The notes under the pieces: generated by a model
What the model was told of the DNA's origin: nothing
The model's input: the letters and a program-made list of their open reading frames with translations, nothing else
Database searches by the model: none
Assembly (NCBI GenBank): GCA_900112785.1
Contig: FONB01000006.1
Coordinates: 307,126 to 371,125 of the forward strand
Source: Phytobacter palmae
GTDB taxonomy: Bacteria > Pseudomonadota > Gammaproteobacteria > Enterobacterales > Enterobacteriaceae
Direction of reading: 5' to 3'
DNA: 64,000 bases
Shown: piece after piece, positions 37,474 through 48,378 of the stretch
Numbering within the stretch: the first letter of the stretch is position 1
Layout of the letters: each line of letters starts with the position of its first letter
Translations under genes and position numbers: made by a program

Positions 37474-37476
37474 AGT

Positions 37477-37531
37477 ATTTGCCTGGTCAATAATTACAAA
37501 CGAAATTACTGACCAGGCAAATGTTTGTCAA
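37477..37531 (-). promoter_or_regulatory. promoter and inverted-repeat operator of marR-emrAB
   Basis: On the minus strand, TTGACA (37526-37531) and TAATTT (37503-37508) are 17 bases apart. Perfect 13-base arms ATTTGCCTGGTCA and TGACCAGGCAAAT (37477-37489 and 37510-37522) sit one in the spacer and one after the likely transcription start. The second arm also contains the AGG used as ribosome site for the marR gene, so both repressor binding and RNA folding could limit expression. Confidence 0.75.
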
Positions 37532-37810
37532 CGTGGCGTCAAGAAAAGAGCACAAATCTATACATTCTGAATAGTGCGTTTCGCGTCGCTGCGCATATAG
37601 CCGGATACAGTTGCGCCGTTCCGGGGGGCAATGTCCAGACGTTACAGCGGCCCAACGACAGCCCTGAATTCTCCTTTTTGATACCTTTTCAATGCGCTTA
37701 CGCGCAGGACATTTTTTCACCCGTTCATTATTTGTTCTCTGTTTCATCATAAAACGATCACACGCCATACCCTTAATGTTGGGCATCCTTGTGATAAATC
37801 TGGATGAGAC

Positions 37811-38653
37811 ATGAACAGTGCACTGGCAGAACTCCCGGAAACTCTGACGCCATTGTCACACCACTTGCACAGTGCCCCGCTGCATAAGGTGTTAAGCGTC
37901 AGAAATTTAAGCAAAGCCTATAACAACCATCAGACGGTGTTGCAGGACATCAGCTTTGACCTGCACAGCGGTGAGATGGTCGGCGTGATTGGCCGCTCCG
38001 GGGCCGGGAAGTCCACCCTGCTGCATGTGCTTAACGGAACACACAGCGCGACATCCGGTGAAATCCTGAGTTTCCCAGATGCCGGTACACCCCGTGACGT
38101 TTCCCGTCTTAAAGGCCGCGAGTTGAGTCAGTGGCGCAGCCAGTGCGGCATGATTTTTCAGGACTTTTGCCTGGTGCCGCGTCTCGACGTGCTGACTAAC
38201 GTACTCCTGGGCAGGCTCAGCCAGACCTCAACCTTTAAATCCTTGTTCAAAGTCTTCACCGCCGAAGACCGTGCGAAAGCTATTGCGCTGCTGGAGTGGC
38301 TCAACATGCTGCCGCACGCGCTGCAACGTGCGGAAACACTCTCCGGCGGTCAGATGCAACGCGTGGCGATTTGTCGGGCGTTAATTCAGAACCCTTCGAT
38401 TCTACTGGCGGATGAACCCGTCGCCTCGCTGGACCCTAAAAATACGCAGCGCATTATGCGCGTGCTGCGTGAAGTGAGTGAACAGGGAATCAGCGTGATG
38501 GTAAACCTGCATTCCGTGGAGCTGGTGAAGGAATACTGCACGCGCGTTATCGGCGTTTCACAGGGACGCATTGTTTTTGACGCCCCCCCTTCTCTGCTGA
38601 CGCAGGATGTTTTGCACACTCTTTATGGCGATGAAATCAGTCAGTTGCATTAA
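37811..38653 (+). CDS. phnC: PhnC-type ABC transporter ATP-binding protein
   Basis: This 280-aa ABC ATPase of the phosphonate/phosphite importer family has Walker [13 protein letters not shown]-loop [21 protein letters not shown] (typical of PhnC), signature LSGGQMQR and Walker [14 protein letters not shown]. It is first gene of a four-gene importer unit. Upstream (37789-37806) is a half-matched Pho-box-like stretch close to the ATG, too weak to count as proof of PhoB control. The 338-base gap before it (37474-37810) holds the marR promoter and otherwise nothing clear. Confidence 0.88.
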   Translation: MNSALAELPETLTPLSHHLHSAPLHKVLSVRNLSKAYNNHQTVLQDISFDLHSGEMVGVIGRSGAGKSTLLHVLNGTHSATSGEILSFPDAGTPRDVSRLKGRELSQWRSQCGMIFQDFCLVPRLDVLTNVLLGRLSQTSTFKSLFKVFTAEDRAKAIALLEWLNMLPHALQRAETLSGGQMQRVAICRALIQNPSILLADEPVASLDPKNTQRIMRVLREVSEQGISVMVNLHSVELVKEYCTRVIGVSQGRIVFDAPPSLLTQDVLHTLYGDEISQLH

Positions 38654-38682
38654 TTCTTCCTTCAATTGAGACAACACAGGCA

Positions 38683-39630
38683 ATGACAATGAAAAAGCAA
38701 ATTTCAGGCGCATTACGTTTATCGGCATTGATGACAGGTCTTCTGCTGGCGTGGCAGGTGGGCGCGGCTGAACAACCGAAGGAATTAAATCTGGGTATCC
38801 TCGGCGGGCAGAACGCCACCCAGCAAATTGGTGATAACCAGTGCGTAAAGGAGTTTCTGGACAAGGAGCTGAGCGTCGACACCAAATTGCGTAACTCCTC
38901 TGACTACTCTGGCGTTATTCAGGGGCTATTGGGCGGGAAAGTTGACGTGGTGCTAAGTATGTCGCCTTCATCTTATGCCTCTGTCTATATCAACAACCCG
39001 AAAGCGGTGGATATTGTGGGGATCGCCGTGGACGATAAAGATCAGTCGCGCGGCTATTATTCTGTGGTTATCGTCAAAGCAGACAGCCCGTATCAGAAAC
39101 TGGAAGACCTGAAAGGCAAAGCGTTCGGCTTCGCTGACCCGGATTCCACCTCAGGTTTCCTGATCCCGAACCAGACGTTCAAACAGCAGTTCGGCGGTAA
39201 TGTTGATAATAAATACAATAACTTTTTCTCCAGCGTCACCTTCTCCGGCGGCCACGAGCAGGACATTCTGGGCGTGCTGAATAACCAGTTCGCGGGCGCA
39301 GTAACCTGGACATCGATGGTCGGTGACTATAACGCTGGCTACAGCGTGGGCGCATTTAACCGTCTGATTCGTATGGATCACCCTGATCTGATGAAGCAGA
39401 TCCGCATTATCTGGAAATCACCGCTAATCCCGAATGGCCCTATCCTGGTCAGCAACAGCCTGCCAGTTGACTTCAAGGCCAAAGTGATTACCGCTATCAA
39501 AAAACTCGATACCGACAATCACGCCTGCTTTGTCAAGGCAATGGGCGGCACCCAGCATATCGGCCCGGGCAGCGTGGAAGATTTCAAACAGATTATCGAT
39601 ATGAAACGTGAACTGGTGAATGCACGTTAA
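38683..39630 (+). CDS. phnD: PhnD-type periplasmic substrate-binding protein
   Basis: This 315-aa protein has a signal peptide (about residues 1-25, cut after VGAAE region) and belongs to the phosphonate-binding family: DYSGVIQGLLGGKVDVVLSM, FGFADPDSTSGFLIPNQTF, FSGGHEQDILGVLNNQFAGA and IIWKSPLIPNGPI. The DPDSTSG segment contacts the phosphonate or phosphite group in relatives. The actual ligand cannot be told. It lies 29 bases after phnC and is followed by a hairpin before the permease genes. Confidence 0.88.
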   Translation: MTMKKQISGALRLSALMTGLLLAWQVGAAEQPKELNLGILGGQNATQQIGDNQCVKEFLDKELSVDTKLRNSSDYSGVIQGLLGGKVDVVLSMSPSSYASVYINNPKAVDIVGIAVDDKDQSRGYYSVVIVKADSPYQKLEDLKGKAFGFADPDSTSGFLIPNQTFKQQFGGNVDNKYNNFFSSVTFSGGHEQDILGVLNNQFAGAVTWTSMVGDYNAGYSVGAFNRLIRMDHPDLMKQIRIIWKSPLIPNGPILVSNSLPVDFKAKVITAIKKLDTDNHACFVKAMGGTQHIGPGSVEDFKQIIDMKRELVNAR

Positions 39631-39655
39631 TTCACGCCAGCTTGCGTTGAAAGTA

Positions 39656-39683
39656 GAGCCCCTGGCTGAGCGTCCGGGGCTTT
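39656..39683 (+). terminator. attenuating hairpin between phnD and the permease genes
   Basis: GCCCC and GGGGC arms with a 13-base loop are followed by TTTT. It lies inside the operon, where such partial terminators often lower permease expression relative to the binding protein. Confidence 0.65.
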
Positions 39684-39719
39684 TGTTCGATTGTTATATC
39701 CGCCTGTAACCGGTTAGCC

Positions 39720-40592
39720 ATGAACAGATCGAATACCTCCTTTGAGCAGTATTACCAGAACATCAGAATGCGCCAGAAACGCGACACAATCACCTGGTCG
39801 CTGGTGCTGCTTGTACTCTATTTTGCCGCCGGAAACGCCGCGGAATTTAACCTCAACACCATCTGGCATTCGCTGCCAAATTTTTTCGACTATATGCTGG
39901 AGACCGTGCCGACGTTGCATCTGTCCACACTTTTTGCCGACAGTCATACCAGAGGGTCGCTGGCTTACTGGGGCTATCGCCTGCCTTTCCAGCTCCCGCT
40001 TATTCAGGAAACGCTGCAACTGGCGCTGGCGGCTACGCTGATATCGTTTGTCGCAGCAACGGCACTCGCATTTCTGGCGGCGGGAAACACCTGGTCGCCG
40101 CCGCTGGTGCGTTTTGCTGTCCGTGCGCTGGTGGCATTTTTACGGACTATGCCGGAGCTGGCGTGGGCAGTTATCTTTGTGATGGCCTTTGGCATTGGCG
40201 TGATCCCCGGCTTCCTGGCGCTCACGCTGCATACCGTTGGGAGTCTGACCAAGCTGTTCTACGAAGCGATTGAGAGCGCTAATGACCGTCCCGTGCGTGG
40301 TCTGGCCGCCTGTGGCGCAAGCCATTTCCAGCGCGTCCGCTTCGCCCTGTGGCCGCAGGTGAAACCGCTTTTTCTCTCCTATGGCTTTATGCGCCTTGAG
40401 ATCAACTTCCGCTCCTCCACCATTCTCGGTCTGGTGGGCGCAGGGGGCATCGGCCAGGAGTTAATGACCAATATCAAACTCGACCGCTACGATCAGGTCA
40501 GCATCACGCTGCTGCTGATTATTTTCGTGGTCGCAGTACTGGATACCCTTTCTGGCCGTCTGCGCCAGTGGGTGCTGGAGGGTGGAAAATGA
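39720..40592 (+). CDS. phnE: PhnE-type ABC permease, first copy
   Basis: This 290-aa inner-membrane permease has about six helices and the ABC-importer loop EAIESANDRPVRGLAACGASHFQRVRFALWP (EAA motif), with the PhnE-type late segment NFRSSTILGLVGAGGIGQEL. It is followed by a second permease overlapping by four bases (ATGA). Confidence 0.87.
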   Translation: MNRSNTSFEQYYQNIRMRQKRDTITWSLVLLVLYFAAGNAAEFNLNTIWHSLPNFFDYMLETVPTLHLSTLFADSHTRGSLAYWGYRLPFQLPLIQETLQLALAATLISFVAATALAFLAAGNTWSPPLVRFAVRALVAFLRTMPELAWAVIFVMAFGIGVIPGFLALTLHTVGSLTKLFYEAIESANDRPVRGLAACGASHFQRVRFALWPQVKPLFLSYGFMRLEINFRSSTILGLVGAGGIGQELMTNIKLDRYDQVSITLLLIIFVVAVLDTLSGRLRQWVLEGGK

Positions 40593-41470
40593 GCCACTGG
40601 CTGGACGAACCCGATGTGGCCTTAAGTCGCCAGCAACACAAGGCGTTGTTTCAGGCGCAAGGGCGTTATCTGCGCCGTCTTGGTCTGATTGTCCTGGCGG
40701 GAGTGCTCTATTATGTCTGGTTTTTTGCCCGGTTTGGCATCCCCGTCGATCAGGCATTCGACGGCATGGGGCAAATCTGCCACTACATCCTGCGTATGTT
40801 TGTCTGGCAGGACTTTATTCACTGGCCGTTTCGGTACTACTTCACCCAGATTGCCATTACGCTCGCCATCGTATTTGCCGGTACGCTGACCGCAACCTTT
40901 ATTGCGCTGCTGCTCTCCTTCTTTGCCGCGCGGAATATTATGCAAGGCGGCTTCGTCGGGATGGTGGCATTTTTGATGCGTCGTCTGTTCGATCTGTTAC
41001 GGGGCATTGATATGGCTATCTGGGGGCTTATCTTTGTCAGGGCGGTGGGGCTTGGGCCGCTTGCCGGTGTACTGGCGATCATCATGCAGGACACCGGATT
41101 GCTGGGGCGTCTGTATGCAGAAAACCACGAAGCGGTGGAGCGCTCACCCGGGCGCGGGCTGACGGCTGTGGGGGCCAATGGTTTGCAAAAACACCGCTTT
41201 AGCACCTTTACCCAGTCATTCCCGACCTTTTTGTCACTCAGCCTTTATCAGATTGAATCCAATACCCGGTCGGCGGCGGTGCTGGGCTTTGTCGGCGCGG
41301 GCGGGATTGGCCTGATTTATGCGGAAAATATGCGCCTGTGGAACTGGGATGTGGTGATGTTCATCACCCTGATCCTGGTGGCTGTCGTCATGGCAATGGA
41401 TGCGGCGTCCGCCTGGCTGCGACGCCGCTATATCACCGGGAAGCCGGTTCCAGTCTATAAAGCACCATAG
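40589..41470 (+). CDS. phnE: PhnE-type ABC permease, second copy
   Basis: This 293-aa permease carries an EAA loop (ENHEAVERSPGRGLTAVGANGL) and SNTRSAAVLGFVGAGGIGLI near the end. The ATG at 40589 overlaps the stop of the first permease, so the two are translationally coupled and probably form a heterodimeric channel. Two permeases are also seen in some phosphonate and phosphite importers. Confidence 0.87.
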   Translation: MSHWLDEPDVALSRQQHKALFQAQGRYLRRLGLIVLAGVLYYVWFFARFGIPVDQAFDGMGQICHYILRMFVWQDFIHWPFRYYFTQIAITLAIVFAGTLTATFIALLLSFFAARNIMQGGFVGMVAFLMRRLFDLLRGIDMAIWGLIFVRAVGLGPLAGVLAIIMQDTGLLGRLYAENHEAVERSPGRGLTAVGANGLQKHRFSTFTQSFPTFLSLSLYQIESNTRSAAVLGFVGAGGIGLIYAENMRLWNWDVVMFITLILVAVVMAMDAASAWLRRRYITGKPVPVYKAP

Positions 41471-41474
41471 CGGT

Positions 41475-42140
41475 TTAGCCGAGCCGCCAGTTCAGAACCG
41501 GCCAACGGTGCTGTTCTCCCTGCGCGGCCAGTTGGGGGCACGGATTGACCAGAAAGACGTCGTCAGCATGCAGGCACAGGGGCAGGTCATTAATTGAATC
41601 GGTGTAAAACGTCAGCGGACCAGTGCATTGCGGGTGTGACGCCAGCCAGTGACGAAGGCAGGTAATTTTGCCCGCCTGATAGCTCGGGGTACCATCGATG
41701 ACGCCGGTGTAGCGGTCGTTATCCATTTTGACCTCAATGCCAATGGCGTGCTCAATACCCAGCACAGACGCGATCGCCTTCACCAGCAGGCTGACGGAGG
41801 CTGAGATAATCAGTATCGGGCGATGTTGTGCCTGTAATGTGCGGATAAGCGCAAGCGCCTGCGGGTAAATACGCGGGAGGATGTCTGCCTGTACACAGCG
41901 CGCCACCTGTTGATCAACAACCTCACGGCTCAGCCCGGTGAGCGGAGACATGATCAGCGCAACATATTCCTGAAGATCCATCTCCCCCCGCGCATAGTCG
42001 AGCATCAGCTGTTCTTCATGCGGCAAATAGTTTGGGTCGCTGACATAACCTTCGCGGACCAGAAAACGACTAAGGAGCGTGCTGCTATCGCCATCTAACA
42101 GCGTATTGTCCAGATCGAATACGTAAAGCGGTTGCGACAT
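41475..42140 (-). CDS. HAD-family (SerB-like) phosphatase convergent with the importer
   Basis: This 221-aa HAD-IB type hydrolase has motif 1 VFDLDNTLLDGDSS (nucleophile Asp9 and Asp11), motif 2 IISASVS, a Lys near 150 and motif 4 YTDSINDLPL. ATG 42140 has AGGAAA upstream; an earlier in-frame start is less likely. It ends four bases from the second permease, on the opposite strand. It would release phosphate from a small phosphomonoester. The closeness to the importer suggests a link, but it is not in the same operon. Confidence 0.85.
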   Translation of the reverse strand: MSQPLYVFDLDNTLLDGDSSTLLSRFLVREGYVSDPNYLPHEEQLMLDYARGEMDLQEYVALIMSPLTGLSREVVDQQVARCVQADILPRIYPQALALIRTLQAQHRPILIISASVSLLVKAIASVLGIEHAIGIEVKMDNDRYTGVIDGTPSYQAGKITCLRHWLASHPQCTGPLTFYTDSINDLPLCLHADDVFLVNPCPQLAAQGEQHRWPVLNWRLG

Positions 42141-44647
<2,507 letters not shown>

Positions 44648-44654
44648 CCGACAA

Positions 44655-44676
44655 CCCGGCGAGCTCCCTCGCCGGG
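44655..44676. terminator. terminator between katG and hmuV
   Basis: CCCGGCGAG and CTCGCCGGG form a strong 9-bp stem right after katG, followed by TATTTA. It also lies just beyond the convergent hmuV stop, so it can serve both. Confidence 0.75.
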
Positions 44677-44679
44677 TAT

Positions 44680-45459
44680 TTACTCGCTCAAAAAGAGATA
44701 CGGTTTTTCACTTTGCGGATGCTGTTCCACCCGCACATCCGCCTGGTACCATTTTTCGATGATCGCTTTCTGAATCACCGACTGCGCAGCGCCCTGCGCC
44801 ACCAGTTTTCCCTCATGCAGCAGCAAAATCCGGTCTGCCCACAGCGCCGCCAGATTCAGGTCGTGGAGCACTGCGCAAACGTGCAGCTTTCCGCTGCGGG
44901 TCAGGCTCTTCATCAGGCGCAACAACTGCTGCTGATGGTAGAGATCCAGCGCTGAGGTAGGCTCATCCAGAAACAGCCATCCCTGCGGCCCCTCGTCCTG
45001 CCAGAGCTGCGCCAGGCTACGTGCCAGTTGAACGCGCTGCTGCTCCCCGCCGGACAGGGTGCTGTAGCGGCGGCCCGCCAGTTCGCGACAACCAGTCAGC
45101 ACCATCACGCTGTGCACAATCTCACTTTCGTTGTGCGTCCCCCAGGGCGCTCGCCCCATGGCGATAACCCCCTCAACCGGCCAGTCAAACTGCATCCGCG
45201 TTTGTTGCAGCATTACCGCCCGTTGACGGGAGAGCGCCTCGGGCGGCCACTCCCGTAACGGGCGTCCATCCAGACGACATTGCCCTTCTCTGGCAGGCAA
45301 AAAACCGGTAAGCAGGCGCAGCAGCGTTGATTTACCCGCGCCATTGGGGCCAATCAGCGCCACCAGTTCCCCTGCATCAAGGGTGACCGAGACATCGTTA
45401 ATCAACTGGCGCGCGCCCACCCAGAGATTGAGGTGTTCTGCCGTTAAACGCTTAACCAT
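44680..45459 (-). CDS. hmuV: HmuV, haem ABC importer ATPase
   Basis: This 259-aa ATPase of the haem/B12/siderophore importer family has Walker [12 protein letters not shown], signature LSGGEQQRVQLARSLAQL and Walker B GWLFLDEPTSALD. I placed the start at 45459 (MVKRLTAEHL); the longer frame upstream is the overlap with hmuU. It overlaps the hmuU stop by eight bases and is the last gene of hmuRSTUV. Confidence 0.93.
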   Translation of the reverse strand: MVKRLTAEHLNLWVGARQLINDVSVTLDAGELVALIGPNGAGKSTLLRLLTGFLPAREGQCRLDGRPLREWPPEALSRQRAVMLQQTRMQFDWPVEGVIAMGRAPWGTHNESEIVHSVMVLTGCRELAGRRYSTLSGGEQQRVQLARSLAQLWQDEGPQGWLFLDEPTSALDLYHQQQLLRLMKSLTRSGKLHVCAVLHDLNLAALWADRILLLHEGKLVAQGAAQSVIQKAIIEKWYQADVRVEQHPQSEKPYLFLSE

Positions 45460-46444
45460 GGGTCTCCCTCCCCTGCCGAAAGATAAGCCACAGGAACCAC
45501 GGCGCACCGAGCATGCTGGTGAGCAGCCCCACCGGCATCTCTGCGGGCGCCACCACTGTGCGGGCAATCGTATCGGCAATCAGCAAAAGTATGGCCCCAA
45601 CCAGCACTGAACCCGGGACCAGCGCCCGATGGTCGGCCCCCAGCCACAGACGCATCAGGTGCGGCACCACCAGGCCAATAAAGCTGATTATGCCGCTGAC
45701 GGCGACGCTGGCGGCCACCAGTAGCGCGCTGCACAGCAGCAGCAACCGCTGTAACATCGGCACGTTCACGCCCAGGTAATGCGCCTCTTCATCGCCCAGT
45801 TGCAGCAGGTTGAGCTGTCCGGCCACGCGCCAGACCACGGCAGCAGACGGCACCATCAGCGTGGCGGCAACAACAAGCGTTGGCCATTGCGCCTGCCCGA
45901 GTCCCCCCATGCCCCACAGGGAGAGCTGGCGCAACTGGGCATCGTTGCTTAACCACGACAGCATTCCCACCAGCGCAACGCAGAGGGCGTTAATGGCAAT
46001 ACCCACCAGTAACAATCGTGAAAGTGAACTGTCGCGGGTTTTGCTGAGGATGAAAATCACCAGCATCACCCCGAAGCTGCCGAGAAAGGCTGCCAGCATC
46101 GGGGCATAGAGGGCCACCAGCGCGGGAACCGTCAGCGGCAGCACCAGCCAGCAGGCCACCGCCAGTGCCGCACCGCTGCTGACACCGAGCAAACCCGGGT
46201 CCGCCAGCGGATTACGAAACAGCCCCTGCATCACGCAGCCGGAAAGCGCCAGCGATGCGCCCACCACCAGCGCCAGCAGCACACGCGGCAAACGGATCGT
46301 CAGCCAGATCTGGCGCAGCGCTTCATCACCACTGTGCCAGAGGCTGGCAAGCGGAATTGACATCGCCCCTACCGTACTTGCCATCAGTGTCACCCCAGCC
46401 AGTAGTACTATCAGCCCCCACAGGTAGCAGGTCACATGGCGCAT
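45452..46444 (-). CDS. hmuU: HmuU, haem ABC importer permease
   Basis: This 330-aa BtuC/FecCD-family permease has about ten helices and the conserved GVSSGAALAVACWLVLP and LVVPHLMRLWLGADHRALVPGS segments. The TAATG overlap with hmuT shows coupling. It transports haem from HmuT across the inner membrane with HmuV. Confidence 0.93.
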   Translation of the reverse strand: MRHVTCYLWGLIVLLAGVTLMASTVGAMSIPLASLWHSGDEALRQIWLTIRLPRVLLALVVGASLALSGCVMQGLFRNPLADPGLLGVSSGAALAVACWLVLPLTVPALVALYAPMLAAFLGSFGVMLVIFILSKTRDSSLSRLLLVGIAINALCVALVGMLSWLSNDAQLRQLSLWGMGGLGQAQWPTLVVAATLMVPSAAVVWRVAGQLNLLQLGDEEAHYLGVNVPMLQRLLLLCSALLVAASVAVSGIISFIGLVVPHLMRLWLGADHRALVPGSVLVGAILLLIADTIARTVVAPAEMPVGLLTSMLGAPWFLWLIFRQGRETHG

Positions 46445-47262
46445 TACGGCAATTGCTCCGCTTTCTCACGCAGCGCTTTCAGCGCCTGGGGGGTGCGAAC
46501 GCCAAAGCCGAGCAGCGCGATATCATCCACAATAAGCAGTTGCTTATTTCGCCCGGCGGGCGTTTGCACAAGACCGGGGAGTTTCCACAGGTTCTCTTCC
46601 CCGCCCATGCTTTTAACGCCATCGGCAGAAATCACCACCAGATCCGGTTTGCTGGCGATAACGCCCTCTTGCGAGAGGTTGCGGTAGTGGCTAAAGCCCT
46701 GCATGGCATTGGTGAGACCCACGGCGCGGATCGCCCCGTCTGCGGCGGTTTCCTGCCCTGCCACCATTGACCCCATCCCGCCGTGGCTGAGAATAAACAG
46801 TACGCGCTTGTTAAGCGGCTGCGTCGGTAACGCGGCGATTTCGCCATCCAGCTTGTTACGCAGGGCGGCCCCTTCGGCGGTTTTCCCGATGGCAGCGGCG
46901 ACAACATCCACTTTCTTATTAATGGCCGCCACGTCATAACCGCCCGGGACGCTCACCAGCTTCACCTTGTTCTCAGCCACTTTGTCCAGCACCAGCGAGG
47001 GCTGCGCCTGGAAGCTTGCCAGTACGAGGGTCGGGCGCAGCGAGAGGATGCCTTCGGCATTCAACTGGCGCACATAACCCACGTCGGGAAGTTGTTGTAC
47101 TTCGTCAGGCCAGGTGCTGGTGCTGTCACGCGCAACCATCTGCGGCCCTGCCCCCAAAGCCCAGGCAATTTCGGTGACATCACCGCCAAGCGTGATAATC
47201 CGTTCAGCGGCGGCGCTGGCCATCAGCGGCAGCGCCGCCAGGAGAAAGAGAAGTTTTTTCAT
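46444..47262 (-). CDS. hmuT: HmuT, periplasmic haem-binding protein
   Basis: This 272-aa protein has a signal peptide (MKKLLFLLAALPLMASAAAE) and the TroA-like class III fold. The axial Tyr of HmuT/ShuT relatives should lie in the GYVRQLNAEGILSLRPTLV segment. It overlaps hmuS by four bases (ATGA). Confidence 0.92.
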   Translation of the reverse strand: MKKLLFLLAALPLMASAAAERIITLGGDVTEIAWALGAGPQMVARDSTSTWPDEVQQLPDVGYVRQLNAEGILSLRPTLVLASFQAQPSLVLDKVAENKVKLVSVPGGYDVAAINKKVDVVAAAIGKTAEGAALRNKLDGEIAALPTQPLNKRVLFILSHGGMGSMVAGQETAADGAIRAVGLTNAMQGFSHYRNLSQEGVIASKPDLVVISADGVKSMGGEENLWKLPGLVQTPAGRNKQLLIVDDIALLGFGVRTPQALKALREKAEQLP

Positions 47263-48311
47263 GCCGCTTTTCCTTTCTCTGCCAGCGCGTCAACCTGCGA
47301 GCGCCACTGGATCTGTTCCGGCTGGCCTTCGCTGCGCTGACCGTACAACTGGGCAATTTGCGTACCATCGGCGGCAAACAGCTCAAGACTGGTAACATGC
47401 CCGTCGGCGGTTGGCTTACGGGTGATCCAGCTTTCGGCGATGGCCTCTTCGCGCAGATGCAGTGTGAAGGCAGGGTTGAAAATATTGATCCAGCCTTTCA
47501 TCGGCGTCACGTTTTCCAGGGTCCCGGTGAAGATCTGCACGCAGCCGCGATTACCGACGAAAATCATGATTTCGTTGCCATCCTGCAGCACGTTTTCCAG
47601 CAGTTGCGACAGCGCATCGTTCGCCACGCGTGTGGCGAGATCATCCCCCACCAGGCGGAAGGCCTGCTGGCGTGAAATATTGTGTTGTTTTAGCAGGCCA
47701 AAGAACTGGTGCACATCGGTCATGGCGCGCCAGGCTTTATCCAGCGCCGCGCCGTCGGCATCCTGCGCGTAATGGGGGACGTCTACGGGTTGCAGCGCTA
47801 ACGGCTGCGCGTGCGGGGCGCGAAAACGGGCGACCACGTCATTCCACGCGGCGCGATCGGTCTGTTCCGTGGCATATACTTTCAGCACTGCATCGCCCTG
47901 ATGGTCAAAGAACTGAATGCTCTGGCGCTCCCCGCGTGCGCTCGCTTCACGCACAAAAAAGGCGCTGGCCCACTGGCTGATAAACAGGCGCAAATCCAGC
48001 GCCCGTGGGTTCAGTACCAGACCGGCACGCTCACTGATATGCAGGTTGGTAAAACTGCCCAGATGTTCGTGAACCGCATATTCATTGCGGCAGATGCACT
48101 TAGTTTCCCCCACCAGCTCCAGTGCGCTCAGGATCTCGCGTGCGTCATGGGTCAGCGCGGTGGCGTCATGCCCAGTGCGGGCAAGCGTGAGTTCCGCTTC
48201 GCTCATCCCCATCTCAGTGGCAATGTCGCGCGCGTATTTACCCGGTGTCGCGATTTTGAGCGCCTGATACTGCTGCCAGAGGTCAGCGTGATTGTGCGAT
48301 GAATGGGTCAT
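47259..48311 (-). CDS. hmuS: HmuS, cytosolic haem-handling/degrading protein
   Basis: This 350-aa protein of the HemS/ChuS/HmuS family has two tandem homologous halves (FNPRALDLRLFISQW-like and GWINIFNPAFTLHLREEAI). Members bind haem through a His of the second half and can open the ring to release iron. It is second in the hmuRSTUV operon, 67 bases after hmuR. Confidence 0.92.
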   Translation of the reverse strand: MTHSSHNHADLWQQYQALKIATPGKYARDIATEMGMSEAELTLARTGHDATALTHDAREILSALELVGETKCICRNEYAVHEHLGSFTNLHISERAGLVLNPRALDLRLFISQWASAFFVREASARGERQSIQFFDHQGDAVLKVYATEQTDRAAWNDVVARFRAPHAQPLALQPVDVPHYAQDADGAALDKAWRAMTDVHQFFGLLKQHNISRQQAFRLVGDDLATRVANDALSQLLENVLQDGNEIMIFVGNRGCVQIFTGTLENVTPMKGWINIFNPAFTLHLREEAIAESWITRKPTADGHVTSLELFAADGTQIAQLYGQRSEGQPEQIQWRSQVDALAEKGKAA

Positions 48312-48378
48312 GTATCTACTTCCTTTGTTCTGTGAATCCTCCGGCGCACAGGCCGGAGGGCAGGTTAAGTGAAAGAAA

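Noticed and set aside
37789..37806. Pho-box-like sequence before phnC
   Set aside because: Only the first half resembles the consensus, and it lies at the ribosome site, too close to the start codon to work as an activator site.
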